64,000 bases of DNA, from positions 62,929 through 126,928 of the forward strand of contig DKUL01000003.1 in assembly GCA_002490665.1 (NCBI GenBank), given 5' to 3'. Below, one piece after another: positions 1 through 8,121 of this stretch (the stretch's first letter is position 1; each line of letters opens with the position of its first letter). A program made the translations under genes and the position numbers. The notes beneath the pieces were generated by a model that saw only the letters and a list, made by a program, of their open reading frames with translations, searched no databases and was not told where the DNA came from. This stretch comes from Lachnospiraceae bacterium UBA7205 (GTDB lineage Bacteria; Bacillota; Clostridia; Lachnospirales; Lachnospiraceae).

Positions 1-63
1 GCAAATAATATTTGCGTTTACTATTATGAGTATGCGATACATAAAAACGAGTGTGAGTGCTGT

Positions 64-1560
64 ATGAATGATTTTGAAAAGGCACAGTCGTGCATGGCGC
101 AGGTGACACAGCAGGAACCATATCTCACAGGCGAAAATGTAATCATCGCTGTGCTGGACAGCGGGATTGATTATTTTCTTCCGGAATTTTGCGATGCGGA
201 GGGACAGACACGCATTCTGGCAATCTGGGATCAGACAGGGATGCCTGATGAGGAGCAGGGAAGACTGCCGCCTCCGGGATATCAGGAAGGCGTGCTTTAT
301 ACAAGAGAGATGATTAACGAGGCACTGGCTTTGGGACGCGAAGGCGGACAGAAGCTGGTGCCTGTTTTTGACTTATCAGGGCATGGCACGGCAGTGGCGG
401 GCGTGGCTGCCGGAACAGGGATGGGTGTGGCGCCAAAGGCTGATTTGCTGATTATACGGCTTGGAAGCCCGCAGCGGGATTCCTTTCCGAGAACGACCCA
501 GCTGATGCGCGGCATTGACTATGCGGTGAAGTTTGGTGTGGCGCAAAATAAGCCGGTGGCAGTGAACATCAGCTTTGGCAATACGTACGGTGACCATAAG
601 GGAAATTCCTTGTTAGAGCGCTTTGTTGACAATGCTTCTGAGATTGGGAGGAGTATCCTGGTCATAGGAAGCGGGAACGAGGGGGCATCGAGGGGGCATA
701 CTGCGGGCGTGGTGCGGGAGGCGTCCCATGTGACGGAGCTTGCGGTGGCAGATTACGAGACAGGACTGAACATACAGCTGTGGAAGTTTTATCAGGATGT
801 TTTTAACCTGGTGGTTACATCGCCCGGAGGGGGGCAGATGACACTGGAGCTTTCCAGCCTCAGGGAAGCACAGGCGGTACGGCGTACACTGGAACAGACG
901 CAGCTGTTATGCTATCTGGGAAAACCGCTTCCGTATAATGTGCAGCAGGAAATCTTTATTGACATGATACCGACGGGAAGCTATATCAACAGCGGGGTGT
1001 GGCGCATGGCGCTTCAGCCGGTATCGGTGGTGACGGGGGAGTACCGCTTTTACCTTCCGGGCTATGCGGCAAGAAACGCTGCAACCGGATTTTTCCTGCC
1101 GACGCCGGAAATGACAATTACGATACCTTCGACGGCAAGGCGGGCAGTCACGGTTGGCGCCTATGATGTGACGCGCAAAAGCTATGCGGATTTTTCCGGG
1201 AGGGGCTATGTATACCGCTATGATGACGGCAGGACGGATACGGCAGGCGGACAGCAGATTATCGCGGACGTGAAGCCTGACCTGACGGCGCCGGGCGTGG
1301 ATATCACGGTGCCGGTGCCAAACGGCGGGTATGAGCAGGTGTCGGGAACATCCTTTGCGACACCGTTTGCCGCGGGTGCGGCGGCTCTTCTGATGGAATG
1401 GGGAATTGTCCTTGGAAACGACCGGTTTCTGTATGGGGAGCGCCTGAAGGCAGCCCTGATACGGGGGGCGCAGCCGCTGTCCGGAGCGGCAGTCCGTCCG
1501 AACAGCAGAATTGGCTGGGGAACGCTGTGCGTGGAGCGGGCACTGGCGGGTATCATGTAA
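64..1560 (+). CDS. S8 family (subtilisin-like) serine peptidase, Csp-like
   Basis: Subtilase with a complete catalytic triad: Asp32 in AVLDSGID, His107 in SGHGTAVAG and Ser430 in SGTSFATP. There is no signal peptide, which fits the cytoplasmic or spore-located Csp-type proteases of Clostridia that process cortex-lytic enzymes. The next gene, 36 bp downstream on the same strand, is a LysM-GH18 cortex-hydrolase-type protein, so the two probably form one spore-related operon. The start is doubtful: no Shine-Dalgarno sequence precedes the ATG at 64, and the same frame stays open back to base 1, so the true start may lie upstream of the window. Family is certain; the germination role is inference from family and neighbour. 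Confidence 0.9.
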   Translation: MNDFEKAQSCMAQVTQQEPYLTGENVIIAVLDSGIDYFLPEFCDAEGQTRILAIWDQTGMPDEEQGRLPPPGYQEGVLYTREMINEALALGREGGQKLVPVFDLSGHGTAVAGVAAGTGMGVAPKADLLIIRLGSPQRDSFPRTTQLMRGIDYAVKFGVAQNKPVAVNISFGNTYGDHKGNSLLERFVDNASEIGRSILVIGSGNEGASRGHTAGVVREASHVTELAVADYETGLNIQLWKFYQDVFNLVVTSPGGGQMTLELSSLREAQAVRRTLEQTQLLCYLGKPLPYNVQQEIFIDMIPTGSYINSGVWRMALQPVSVVTGEYRFYLPGYAARNAATGFFLPTPEMTITIPSTARRAVTVGAYDVTRKSYADFSGRGYVYRYDDGRTDTAGGQQIIADVKPDLTAPGVDITVPVPNGGYEQVSGTSFATPFAAGAAALLMEWGIVLGNDRFLYGERLKAALIRGAQPLSGAAVRPNSRIGWGTLCVERALAGIM

Positions 1561-1596
1561 AAGCAATCGGAACAAAAAGGAAAGGATCATAAGATT

Positions 1597-2733
1597 ATGC
1601 AGATTTATGTAGTCAGGGAAGGGGACAGCTTAGACAGCATTGCGGCAGCATTTGCAGTCAGTGCAGCGGACATAGCGTACGATAACCAGATACCGGAGCC
1701 TTACCACCTTGCCGTTGGGCAGGCGCTGCTTGTTCCGGCGGAGGGGGAGGCACGGCAGAAGCGGGAAGTGCGGGTCAATGGTTATGCATATCCCTATATA
1801 CGCGATGAGGTACTATCCGAAACATTGCCGTACCTCACAAATATATCCGTGTTTTCCTACGGTTTTACCACAAGCGGCGACCTGATTCCGCCACAGGCGG
1901 ATGACAGCAGGGTAATCAGTGCGGCGTGGAGCCAGGGCACGGCGCCGATTCTGGTTCTGACGCCGTTTGACGAGACAGGGATGTTTAACAATTATCTGAT
2001 TAGTGAAATTACCCACAATATGGAAGCACAGCAGAATCTGATAGATCAGATGTTTCAGACCATGGAAGAAAAAGGGTTTGCAGGCATTGACATTGACTTT
2101 GAGTATATTCTGCCGCAGGACAGGATTCCATATGCGGAATTCGTCGCAAATGTCAGGAACCAGGCGGCGCCGAAGGGATATCCGGTTTCCGTGGCGCTCG
2201 CGCCAAAGACTTCCGCAGACCAGAAAGGACTCTTGTATGAGGGAAAGGACTACCGGCTGCTCGGCGCGGCGGCGGACAGCGTGCTGCTGATGACATATGA
2301 GTGGGGCTATACCTACGGCCCGCCCATGGCAGTCGCGCCCATCAACAAGGTGCGCGAGGTTGTGGAGTATGCGGTGACTGAAATTCCGGCGGAAAAAATA
2401 GACCTTGGGATTCCGAATTATGGGTATGACTGGACACTGCCCTTTGTCCAGGGGACATCTGAGGCACGGACGCTCGGAAATGCCGAGGCGGTGAAGCTGG
2501 CGGTGGAGAATGATGTGGCGATACAGTTTGACGAGATAGCGATGTCCCCGTTTTTCCGCTATGAGAAAGATGGGGTATGGCATGAGGTGTGGTTTGAGGA
2601 TGTGAGAAGCATGCGGGAAAAATTCGGGCTGGTTACGGAGTACGGGCTGCGTGGAATGGGATACTGGCAGGTCATGAAGCTGTTCCGCGCAAACTGGTTG
2701 CTGCTCGCGGATACATTTGATATCGTAAAATAA
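1597..2733 (+). CDS. LysM + GH18 glycoside hydrolase (YaaH/SleL-like)
   Basis: Residues 2-47 are one LysM peptidoglycan-binding repeat (YVVREGDSLDSIA to ALLVP). Residues ~58-375 are a GH18 barrel with the diagnostic DxDxE signature at Asp165, Asp167 and Glu169; Glu169 is the expected acid. This arrangement is that of the YaaH/SleL family, N-acetylglucosaminidases that cut spore cortex fragments. There is no signal peptide, as is usual for these spore proteins, although some relatives carry two LysM repeats. AAAGGA lies 10 bp before the ATG. The gene ends in a bidirectional terminator shared with the convergent kinase gene. Close relatives also hydrolyse other GlcNAc polymers, so substrate is inferred. 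Confidence 0.9.
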   Translation: MQIYVVREGDSLDSIAAAFAVSAADIAYDNQIPEPYHLAVGQALLVPAEGEARQKREVRVNGYAYPYIRDEVLSETLPYLTNISVFSYGFTTSGDLIPPQADDSRVISAAWSQGTAPILVLTPFDETGMFNNYLISEITHNMEAQQNLIDQMFQTMEEKGFAGIDIDFEYILPQDRIPYAEFVANVRNQAAPKGYPVSVALAPKTSADQKGLLYEGKDYRLLGAAADSVLLMTYEWGYTYGPPMAVAPINKVREVVEYAVTEIPAEKIDLGIPNYGYDWTLPFVQGTSEARTLGNAEAVKLAVENDVAIQFDEIAMSPFFRYEKDGVWHEVWFEDVRSMREKFGLVTEYGLRGMGYWQVMKLFRANWLLLADTFDIVK

Positions 2734-2734
2734 C

Positions 2735-2770
2735 ATGGGAACCCCTTTTTAAGAGGGGTTCCCATATTTT
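2735..2770. terminator. Bidirectional rho-independent terminator
   Basis: An 11-bp perfect stem (ATGGGAACCCC, 2735-2745, with its complement at 2755-2765) with a 9-nt loop, followed by ATTTTTG on the plus side. It lies between convergent genes and overlaps the last codons of the minus-strand kinase. Confidence 0.85.
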
Positions 2771-3873
2771 TGTACAATCGCAGTCATTTCGTCCCACTTT
2801 GTTTCCATATCCGCAACCAGCTGAAACTGCGTCCGTGCCCGGTCAAGGTTGTGGTTTTCGCGGTGGATTTTAAAATAATGGTCTCCGGTCAGGAAATCTG
2901 CCAGAAAGCGCATTCCGCACTCGTAGGTCATCAGCTTTGCGCCCATGGGCAGCATTTCGATTTCCGTTGCCGTGAGACTGCCCTTGCAGCCTTCGAGATA
3001 TCCCTTCGTGAAGGCTGCAAACAGTGACAAATCCAGTCCGACCTTTGTCAGGTCGGTTTCGTCCTCCGCGCCTGTGTTTGCCCCGAACCGGATGGAGTCG
3101 CCAAAGTCGTAGAGCGACAATCCCGGCATGACCGTATCGAGGTCAATGATGCACAGCGCCTTGTGGGTGTCCTTGTCAAACAGGATGTTGTTCAGCTTGG
3201 TGTCGTTGTGTGTCACCCGCAGCGGGAGCTTCCCTTCGGACAAAAGGTCAGTCAGGACGGATGCCTCCTTTGCCCGGTCGAGGACAAACGAAATCTCTCT
3301 CTGTGCGAGGGCGGCACGCCCCTTGTCTCCTGTCTGGACCGCTTTCTGGAAATCCTGAAGGCGGGACGGGGTGTTGTGAAAATTCGGGATGGTTTCATGG
3401 AGTGTTTCCGCGGGAAAATCAGCCAGCATCCACTGGAAATTTCCAAAGGCGGCGGCACTGTCGTAAAAATCCTTTGCGTTTTCGACTTTTTCCAGGCACA
3501 TCGAGTTTTCGATGAATGGAAAGACCCGCCAGTAATTTTTGTCACTGTCCTCGTACCAGTCTGCACCGTTTTTGGTCTTTATGACGTTTAATGTCTCCCG
3601 CTCCGGATTGCCGCCCTGCGAAAGGATTTTTTCCCGCAGGTATCTGGTCACATGAACCATATTTTCCATAAGCTGCGGCGGGTTTTTGAAAATATCGTGG
3701 TTCATCCGCTGCAAAATATATTTTTTTTCGGTGTTTTTTGCTGTCTGGCAGCAGATAAGGAACGTGTCGTTGATATGTCCGTTTCCATAGGGTTTTTTTG
3801 ATACCAGTCTGCCATTTGCGGCGGTTTCAAGGGCAAATGCCGCAATGGCTTCGTCTATTTTGGTACAGTTCAT
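2749..3873 (-). CDS. nahK: N-acetylhexosamine 1-kinase (NahK/LnpB-like)
   Basis: Aminoglycoside-phosphotransferase-fold kinase, 374 aa, expected to phosphorylate GlcNAc/GalNAc at C1 after the adjacent phosphorylase splits galacto-N-biose or lacto-N-biose. The N-terminus (GNGHINDTFLI, then YILQRMNHDIFKNP) matches the NahK pattern. The catalytic loop is THNDTKLNNILFD, and IIDLDTVMPG followed by YDFGD supplies the metal-binding Asp. Start 3873 is chosen because GGAGG sits 7 bp upstream; a longer frame to 3906 would overlap the phosphorylase and has no better site. It is last in the operon, 22 bp after the phosphorylase. The uridylyltransferase and epimerase that follow in bifidobacteria are not in this window. 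Confidence 0.9.
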   Translation of the reverse strand: MNCTKIDEAIAAFALETAANGRLVSKKPYGNGHINDTFLICCQTAKNTEKKYILQRMNHDIFKNPPQLMENMVHVTRYLREKILSQGGNPERETLNVIKTKNGADWYEDSDKNYWRVFPFIENSMCLEKVENAKDFYDSAAAFGNFQWMLADFPAETLHETIPNFHNTPSRLQDFQKAVQTGDKGRAALAQREISFVLDRAKEASVLTDLLSEGKLPLRVTHNDTKLNNILFDKDTHKALCIIDLDTVMPGLSLYDFGDSIRFGANTGAEDETDLTKVGLDLSLFAAFTKGYLEGCKGSLTATEIEMLPMGAKLMTYECGMRFLADFLTGDHYFKIHRENHNLDRARTQFQLVADMETKWDEMTAIVQKYGNPS

Positions 3874-3895
3874 AATAATCCTCCATGTCAGCCTC

Positions 3896-6064
3896 TTAGC
3901 TGCCATTATAATCCACCCACCGCATTTCCATTGGATTCAGGTCAAGATGCGCAAAAAGCGTTCCCTGTACATATAAATCCGTTGCCCGCGGTTCCTTGGC
4001 GTTGTTGATGACCGCGATTTTTCCGGTCTGTTCAAATACGGCAAGCTCTGTATCCACATTTGTCACGTAAAACTTCTTCATCTCATCTTCCTGGTGCGCG
4101 GCAAAGTAAATCGCACGCAGCAGCAGGCGGCAGTTCTGCGGGGAGTACGGAAGTCCTGCGAAATAAACACTCCTGCCCTTTCCGTATTCATTGACGACCA
4201 GGCGGCTGTATTTTTTGTCCATGTTCAGTATCTGGTAGTGTTCACCCTGTGCGTAGATGCGGCTCTTTCCCTCGCCGAAATCAATCTCACCCGGAATGTC
4301 TTCCAGAATAAAGTGGTCACTGTCGAGTGTATTGTACTTGTCGGTGCTCATGGAGAAGCCAAGCTCCCTGTCAACGCCAAGCACGTCGCTGAGCTGGAAA
4401 TAACGGCCCTGGTACTGGCATGCGCTGGGTTCGCCCACGCCGATAAAGCCGCCGCCCTCGTCGACAAAACGGCGGATTGCGCACACGACTTTTTCGTCTT
4501 TCCAGTTCTCCGCGCCGCTCCACGATGTATAGGCATCCCCGGCATTGATGATAACGCGGATTGCGGGGTCGATTCCTTCCTTTATCTGGGTAAAGTCGAT
4601 AAACTTCACGTCAATCGGCATACCGCTCAGGCATTCGATGACACCGACATAGGAATAGATTTCACGGTACCAGAGGGCATGGTGCACCTGGTTGGACATC
4701 CACCGGCGGATGCTGCCCCAGCAGTTTAGGATGGCGACTTTAAAGGGTGCGGTGTATGCTTTTGAACCCTGCATATTCTGGTGTATCTGGCGGAATTCGT
4801 CCACGACCTTCTGAATCTGGTCAATAAAGCCGGGCCATTCGGCAGCGAGCTTGAGATATCCCCCATATCCGATTCGGTCAAGCGGAGAGCGCAGGATTGC
4901 CCGCCTTGCCTTCATCCAGTTGTCCTGTGCCTCGCCGATGGGGTCGCCGCCCTCGGTGAACACATCCGGGAAAAAGTAGGGCAGCAGCCGTCCTTCCGTG
5001 TACTTCACACCTTTGATATCCGATATCATGCGCAGGGTAACACCGTCTCCCACGGAGCCGACAACAGCGTCAAGACCAATGTCCTGGAAGTATTTTCCAA
5101 AAGGCTCGGTGCCAATCCAGTGGTCGCCCAGAAACATCATTGCTTCCTTGCCGTAGCTGTGTACGATGTCAACCAGTTCCTTTGCAAGCCTGGAGACTTC
5201 AATCTGCTGGAATTCGATAAAATCGCAAAATTCCCTGGACGGAACCCGGAACGTGGAGTTGTGGTAGCCCTCGTCCACAATGTATTCGGGGCGGAACGGG
5301 TATCCTGCCCACTTTTCGAACTGCTCGAGGATATAAGGGCTGACACTTGCGCTGTAGCCGAACCATTCCACGAACTTTTCCCGCTTCTGGTCGTCAAAGG
5401 TCAGGGTAAACTGGTGGAAAAACGTGGTGAAACGCACTACATTGACCTGCGGGTTGTCCTCGCACCATTTTCTGAGCTTTTCCTTCACATACGCCTGGGT
5501 TTTGGGCTGCCGCACATCGAACGTCAGCTGATGGGGGGCGTCTTTCCAGTCATTCGTGATAAAGTTGTACATATGTACCGGATCCCATATCAGGAATGCG
5601 AGAAAGCTGACCGTGTACTGGTGGTAGGGGATGGTCTCGATGACAACCTCGCCTGCCGCCTCGTCGTATTCCCACTTGTCTGCCGGGACAACCTCGCCGG
5701 TCGTCCTGTCGATGACTTCCCACCAGCGCTTCGGCGAATCAATGGTGTTGACTTTGAGCTGTTCGGTATGGAAGCCCTTCATCAGTCTGATGCGCAGGCT
5801 TTCCCCTTTTGCAGTGACACGGTCGCTGATAAGGTATTCCTGCTGGATTTCTTCGGGATTCTGCATTGCCCAGTTGTTGTCCTTGCGTGTGGTATAGTAC
5901 GTGGCATATATTTTGGCATCCTGGGAAAGCAGTTCCTCGGGCATGGTTGTTCCGTCGCAGTCCCGCAGTGCATCTGCACCCAGCAGATTTTTCAGGCGTA
6001 TGGTTTCGTCAACCATATCGACATCCGTAGGCAGGGTCAGCCTGCCTGTATTTTCCAAGTTCAT
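3896..6064 (-). CDS. gnpA: GH112 1,3-beta-galactosyl-N-acetylhexosamine phosphorylase
   Basis: Reversible phosphorolysis of Gal-beta-1,3-GalNAc/GlcNAc to Gal-1-phosphate plus the free hexosamine, in the cytoplasm. The 722-aa protein follows the bifidobacterial enzyme almost throughout: GRLTLPTD at the N-terminus, YTVSFLAFLIWDPVHMYN, VVRFTTFFHQFTL, and MMFLGDHWIGTEPF with the catalytic Asp at residue 314 (Asp313 in the B. longum enzyme). A Rossmann-like middle domain (~440-600, VIINAGDAY, GVGEPSA) and a beta C-terminal domain follow. GGAGGTG precedes the ATG by 9 bp. Gene order transporter-phosphorylase-kinase matches the lnp pathway for mucin core-1 and milk-type glycans. Confidence 0.96.
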   Translation of the reverse strand: MNLENTGRLTLPTDVDMVDETIRLKNLLGADALRDCDGTTMPEELLSQDAKIYATYYTTRKDNNWAMQNPEEIQQEYLISDRVTAKGESLRIRLMKGFHTEQLKVNTIDSPKRWWEVIDRTTGEVVPADKWEYDEAAGEVVIETIPYHQYTVSFLAFLIWDPVHMYNFITNDWKDAPHQLTFDVRQPKTQAYVKEKLRKWCEDNPQVNVVRFTTFFHQFTLTFDDQKREKFVEWFGYSASVSPYILEQFEKWAGYPFRPEYIVDEGYHNSTFRVPSREFCDFIEFQQIEVSRLAKELVDIVHSYGKEAMMFLGDHWIGTEPFGKYFQDIGLDAVVGSVGDGVTLRMISDIKGVKYTEGRLLPYFFPDVFTEGGDPIGEAQDNWMKARRAILRSPLDRIGYGGYLKLAAEWPGFIDQIQKVVDEFRQIHQNMQGSKAYTAPFKVAILNCWGSIRRWMSNQVHHALWYREIYSYVGVIECLSGMPIDVKFIDFTQIKEGIDPAIRVIINAGDAYTSWSGAENWKDEKVVCAIRRFVDEGGGFIGVGEPSACQYQGRYFQLSDVLGVDRELGFSMSTDKYNTLDSDHFILEDIPGEIDFGEGKSRIYAQGEHYQILNMDKKYSRLVVNEYGKGRSVYFAGLPYSPQNCRLLLRAIYFAAHQEDEMKKFYVTNVDTELAVFEQTGKIAVINNAKEPRATDLYVQGTLFAHLDLNPMEMRWVDYNGS

Positions 6065-6103
6065 TGTGGGACACCTCCTTTTTGATATGGCAGTGTGGTT
6101 TTC

Positions 6104-6268
6104 TTATACGTATTTCTTGTTGTAGAGATAGAGGAGCGCTAAGATTCCTGCCAGGCCGACAAGCATCGTCAGAAGCCCCACAGGTCCGATATTGCGCTGC
6201 CCTGTCACGATGAGCGCCATGCTGGCGATAAAAATAAACAGATAAAGAATCCGGATAACATATTTCAT
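6104..6268 (-). CDS. Small membrane protein, 54 aa (DUF6903-like)
   Basis: A short reading frame fills the gap between permease and phosphorylase on the minus strand. It starts with ATG at 6268, 8 bp after AGGAGG, and ends TAA at 6104-6106. The product begins MKYVIRILYLF, has two hydrophobic segments (about residues 5-22 and 29-48) separated by a TGQRNIGP turn, and ends in the basic tail NKKYV. It starts 12 bp after the permease stop and ends 39 bp before the phosphorylase ATG, so it is co-transcribed. From memory it resembles DUF6903, small proteins seen beside such loci; no function is known. An accessory subunit of the importer is a guess. Confidence 0.75.
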   Translation of the reverse strand: MKYVIRILYLFIFIASMALIVTGQRNIGPVGLLTMLVGLAGILALLYLYNKKYV

Positions 6269-6280
6269 AAGCAAGACCTC

Positions 6281-7144
6281 CTAACCTTTCAACCCGCCAA
6301 GGCTCATGCCCTGTGTCAGTTTTTTCTGAACCATGATATACAGAATTAAAGTCGGGAGCATTACGATGACAAGTCCTGCGTAAAGCTGCCCATAGTTTGC
6401 GGCTGCCTTCTGTGCCTGCATCAGCTGCATCAGTCCTACAGGGAGCGTTTTGGAGCCCTTGGTGAGCAGCGTCATGGAAATGATGTACTCATTCCAGAAC
6501 GACAGGAAGTTGAAGAGGATGACGGTGATGATGCTTGGCAGCGCCATCGGCATCATAATCTGGACCATTGTCCGGAAATAACCGCTTCCATCCATATATG
6601 CCGCTTCCTCGTAGTCCCTTGGTATCGTGACAAAGAAACCGGAGAGCAGGTAAATCGTAAACGGCAGCGCCGTCGCCGCATAGACGAGCGCCACGATAAA
6701 GAGGTTGTTCAGGAAAAATCCGTCCCCGCCCCAGCTGCGCAGAAGCTTGTCGGCGTCCACGAACATCAGGAAAATCGGGACAACGATGTAGTTTACATTG
6801 ATGAACAGTCCGCCCATGAACATGACGTTAATCAGCTTGCTGCCAAAGAAGCGGTAGCGTGCAAGCACGTATGCCGCGGGAAGCGCCACGACGAGCAGTA
6901 TGGCAAGGGCAAGCGCCGTCACCAGGATGGAGTTCATGAAATACTCGCCCATCTTTGCCTTCTCGAAGGCATCGATGAAATTCTGGAAATAGATGCCCTT
7001 TGGCAGTGTCCAGGGATTCCCGTAAAACTCGGAGTTTTCCTTGATGGAGGCAAGAAATACCCATGCCACGGGAACGACGATGCTGATTGCAAGCGTCAGC
7101 AGGGCAACATAGATAAATAACTTATACAATTTGTTAAAACTCAT
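6281..7144 (-). CDS. Carbohydrate ABC transporter permease (MalG type)
   Basis: Second inner-membrane subunit of the importer, 287 aa, six predicted transmembrane helices. The cytoplasmic EAA loop reads EEAAYMDGSGYFRTMVQIMMPMALP (about residues 180-204), the contact site for the ATPase. GGAGGG precedes the ATG by 8 bp. It follows the MalF-type permease by 15 bp and precedes the 54-residue protein. No ATPase gene is present in this operon; as usual for Clostridia and bifidobacteria, a shared MsmK-type ATPase encoded elsewhere probably energises it. The substrate, galacto-N-biose/lacto-N-biose, is inferred from the downstream enzymes. Confidence 0.93.
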   Translation of the reverse strand: MSFNKLYKLFIYVALLTLAISIVVPVAWVFLASIKENSEFYGNPWTLPKGIYFQNFIDAFEKAKMGEYFMNSILVTALALAILLVVALPAAYVLARYRFFGSKLINVMFMGGLFINVNYIVVPIFLMFVDADKLLRSWGGDGFFLNNLFIVALVYAATALPFTIYLLSGFFVTIPRDYEEAAYMDGSGYFRTMVQIMMPMALPSIITVILFNFLSFWNEYIISMTLLTKGSKTLPVGLMQLMQAQKAAANYGQLYAGLVIVMLPTLILYIMVQKKLTQGMSLGGLKG

Positions 7145-7159
7145 TTTGCTATCCCTCCC

Positions 7160-8053
7160 TTAAAATTCCAAAGGCTCTCTCTTGGTGACAAGGTTAATCA
7201 GCGCGGACAGTCCGAAGGAGAACAGGAACACAACGACACCGATTGCCATGCCGTACCCATAGGAGGAGTTGGTGTAAGCCTGTTTGTACATGTAGCTTAG
7301 GAATACCTCCGTCGCCCCGTCAGGACCGCCGTTTGTGAGCGCCTTCACAATCAGGAAACTTAAATTGATGGAGCTAATCACAAAGAAAGTCAGGGTTGTT
7401 CTTACATTTGTCCAGATGAGCGGAAGCGTGATGGAGAAAAACTGTGTAATCCTGCTTGCGCCTTCCAGATTTGCCGATTCATAGAGGCTTTCGGGCACGC
7501 TTGCCATACTTGCCATGTACATGACCATGTAGTATCCGATTGCCTGCCATATCATGGCAATCACCAGGCTGTAGATGACCAGCTTCTGGTCGCCCAGCCA
7601 GAGGATTGGTGTCTTTTCGCTTCCCCTGAAAATGGCGATGATGCTGTTGAGGAGCCCGCTGTTCGGGTCATAGATTGCCGAAAAGATGGCAGAGATAACG
7701 ACTACGGATAAAATGTTTGGTATGTAAAAAATAATCCGGAAGAAATTTTGTCCTTTAATCTTTTCCCTGGACAGAATCGCCGCAAAAATCAAGGAGAGTG
7801 CCATGGTCACGATTGTCACGCAGACAATGAGGAGGACTGTATTCTGGAACGAGCGGAAAAAGTTTGTGTCCTCCATCAGTATTTTAAAATTGTTCAGCCC
7901 GACAAACTGTTTGTTGTTGGAGTAGCCGCCCCACTTGTACAGGGACATCTTAAAGACGTTAAACGTGGGAATCAGCATAAAAATGATAAACAGTATGACT
8001 GCCGGCGCTACACAAATGGTAATGAAAATTGATCGTTCTTTTACCTTTTTCAC
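7160..8053 (-). CDS. Sugar ABC transporter permease (MalF/LacF type)
   Basis: First membrane subunit of the putative galacto-N-biose/lacto-N-biose importer, about 297 aa. Six hydrophobic helices and the EAA loop ESANLEGASRITQFFSITLPL are visible. The GTG at 8053 is chosen because GGAGG ends 7 bp before it; another in-frame GTG at 8059 is only 1 bp from that site. Upstream, between it and the solute-binding gene, lies a terminator-like hairpin that probably lowers permease expression relative to the binding protein. Confidence 0.9.
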   Translation of the reverse strand: MKKVKERSIFITICVAPAVILFIIFMLIPTFNVFKMSLYKWGGYSNNKQFVGLNNFKILMEDTNFFRSFQNTVLLIVCVTIVTMALSLIFAAILSREKIKGQNFFRIIFYIPNILSVVVISAIFSAIYDPNSGLLNSIIAIFRGSEKTPILWLGDQKLVIYSLVIAMIWQAIGYYMVMYMASMASVPESLYESANLEGASRITQFFSITLPLIWTNVRTTLTFFVISSINLSFLIVKALTNGGPDGATEVFLSYMYKQAYTNSSYGYGMAIGVVVFLFSFGLSALINLVTKREPLEF

Positions 8054-8072
8054 ATTCACACCTCCAATTTTT

Positions 8073-8112
8073 GAAAAAAAAGCACCCCAAAGGCGGAAAC
8101 CTTTGGAGCGCT
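8073..8112 (-). terminator. Attenuator-type terminator between binding protein and permeases
   Basis: Read on the minus strand: a 13-bp stem (8100-8112 with 8081-8093, two G-U pairs) with a 6-nt loop, then eight T residues at 8080-8073. It sits 10 bp after the binding-protein stop and just before the permease ribosome site, so partial read-through is required for the rest of the operon. Confidence 0.8.
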
Positions 8113-8121
8113 CCTAAAACC

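Noticed and set aside
1813..2736. Long minus-strand open frame opposite the GH18 gene (307 codons)
   Set aside because: It mirrors the codon pattern of the plus-strand gene, has no ribosome site and its product has no domain character (His/Arg-rich).
4781..6085. 434-codon plus-strand frame opposite the GH112 gene
   Set aside because: Antisense shadow of a firmly identified enzyme; no initiation signals.
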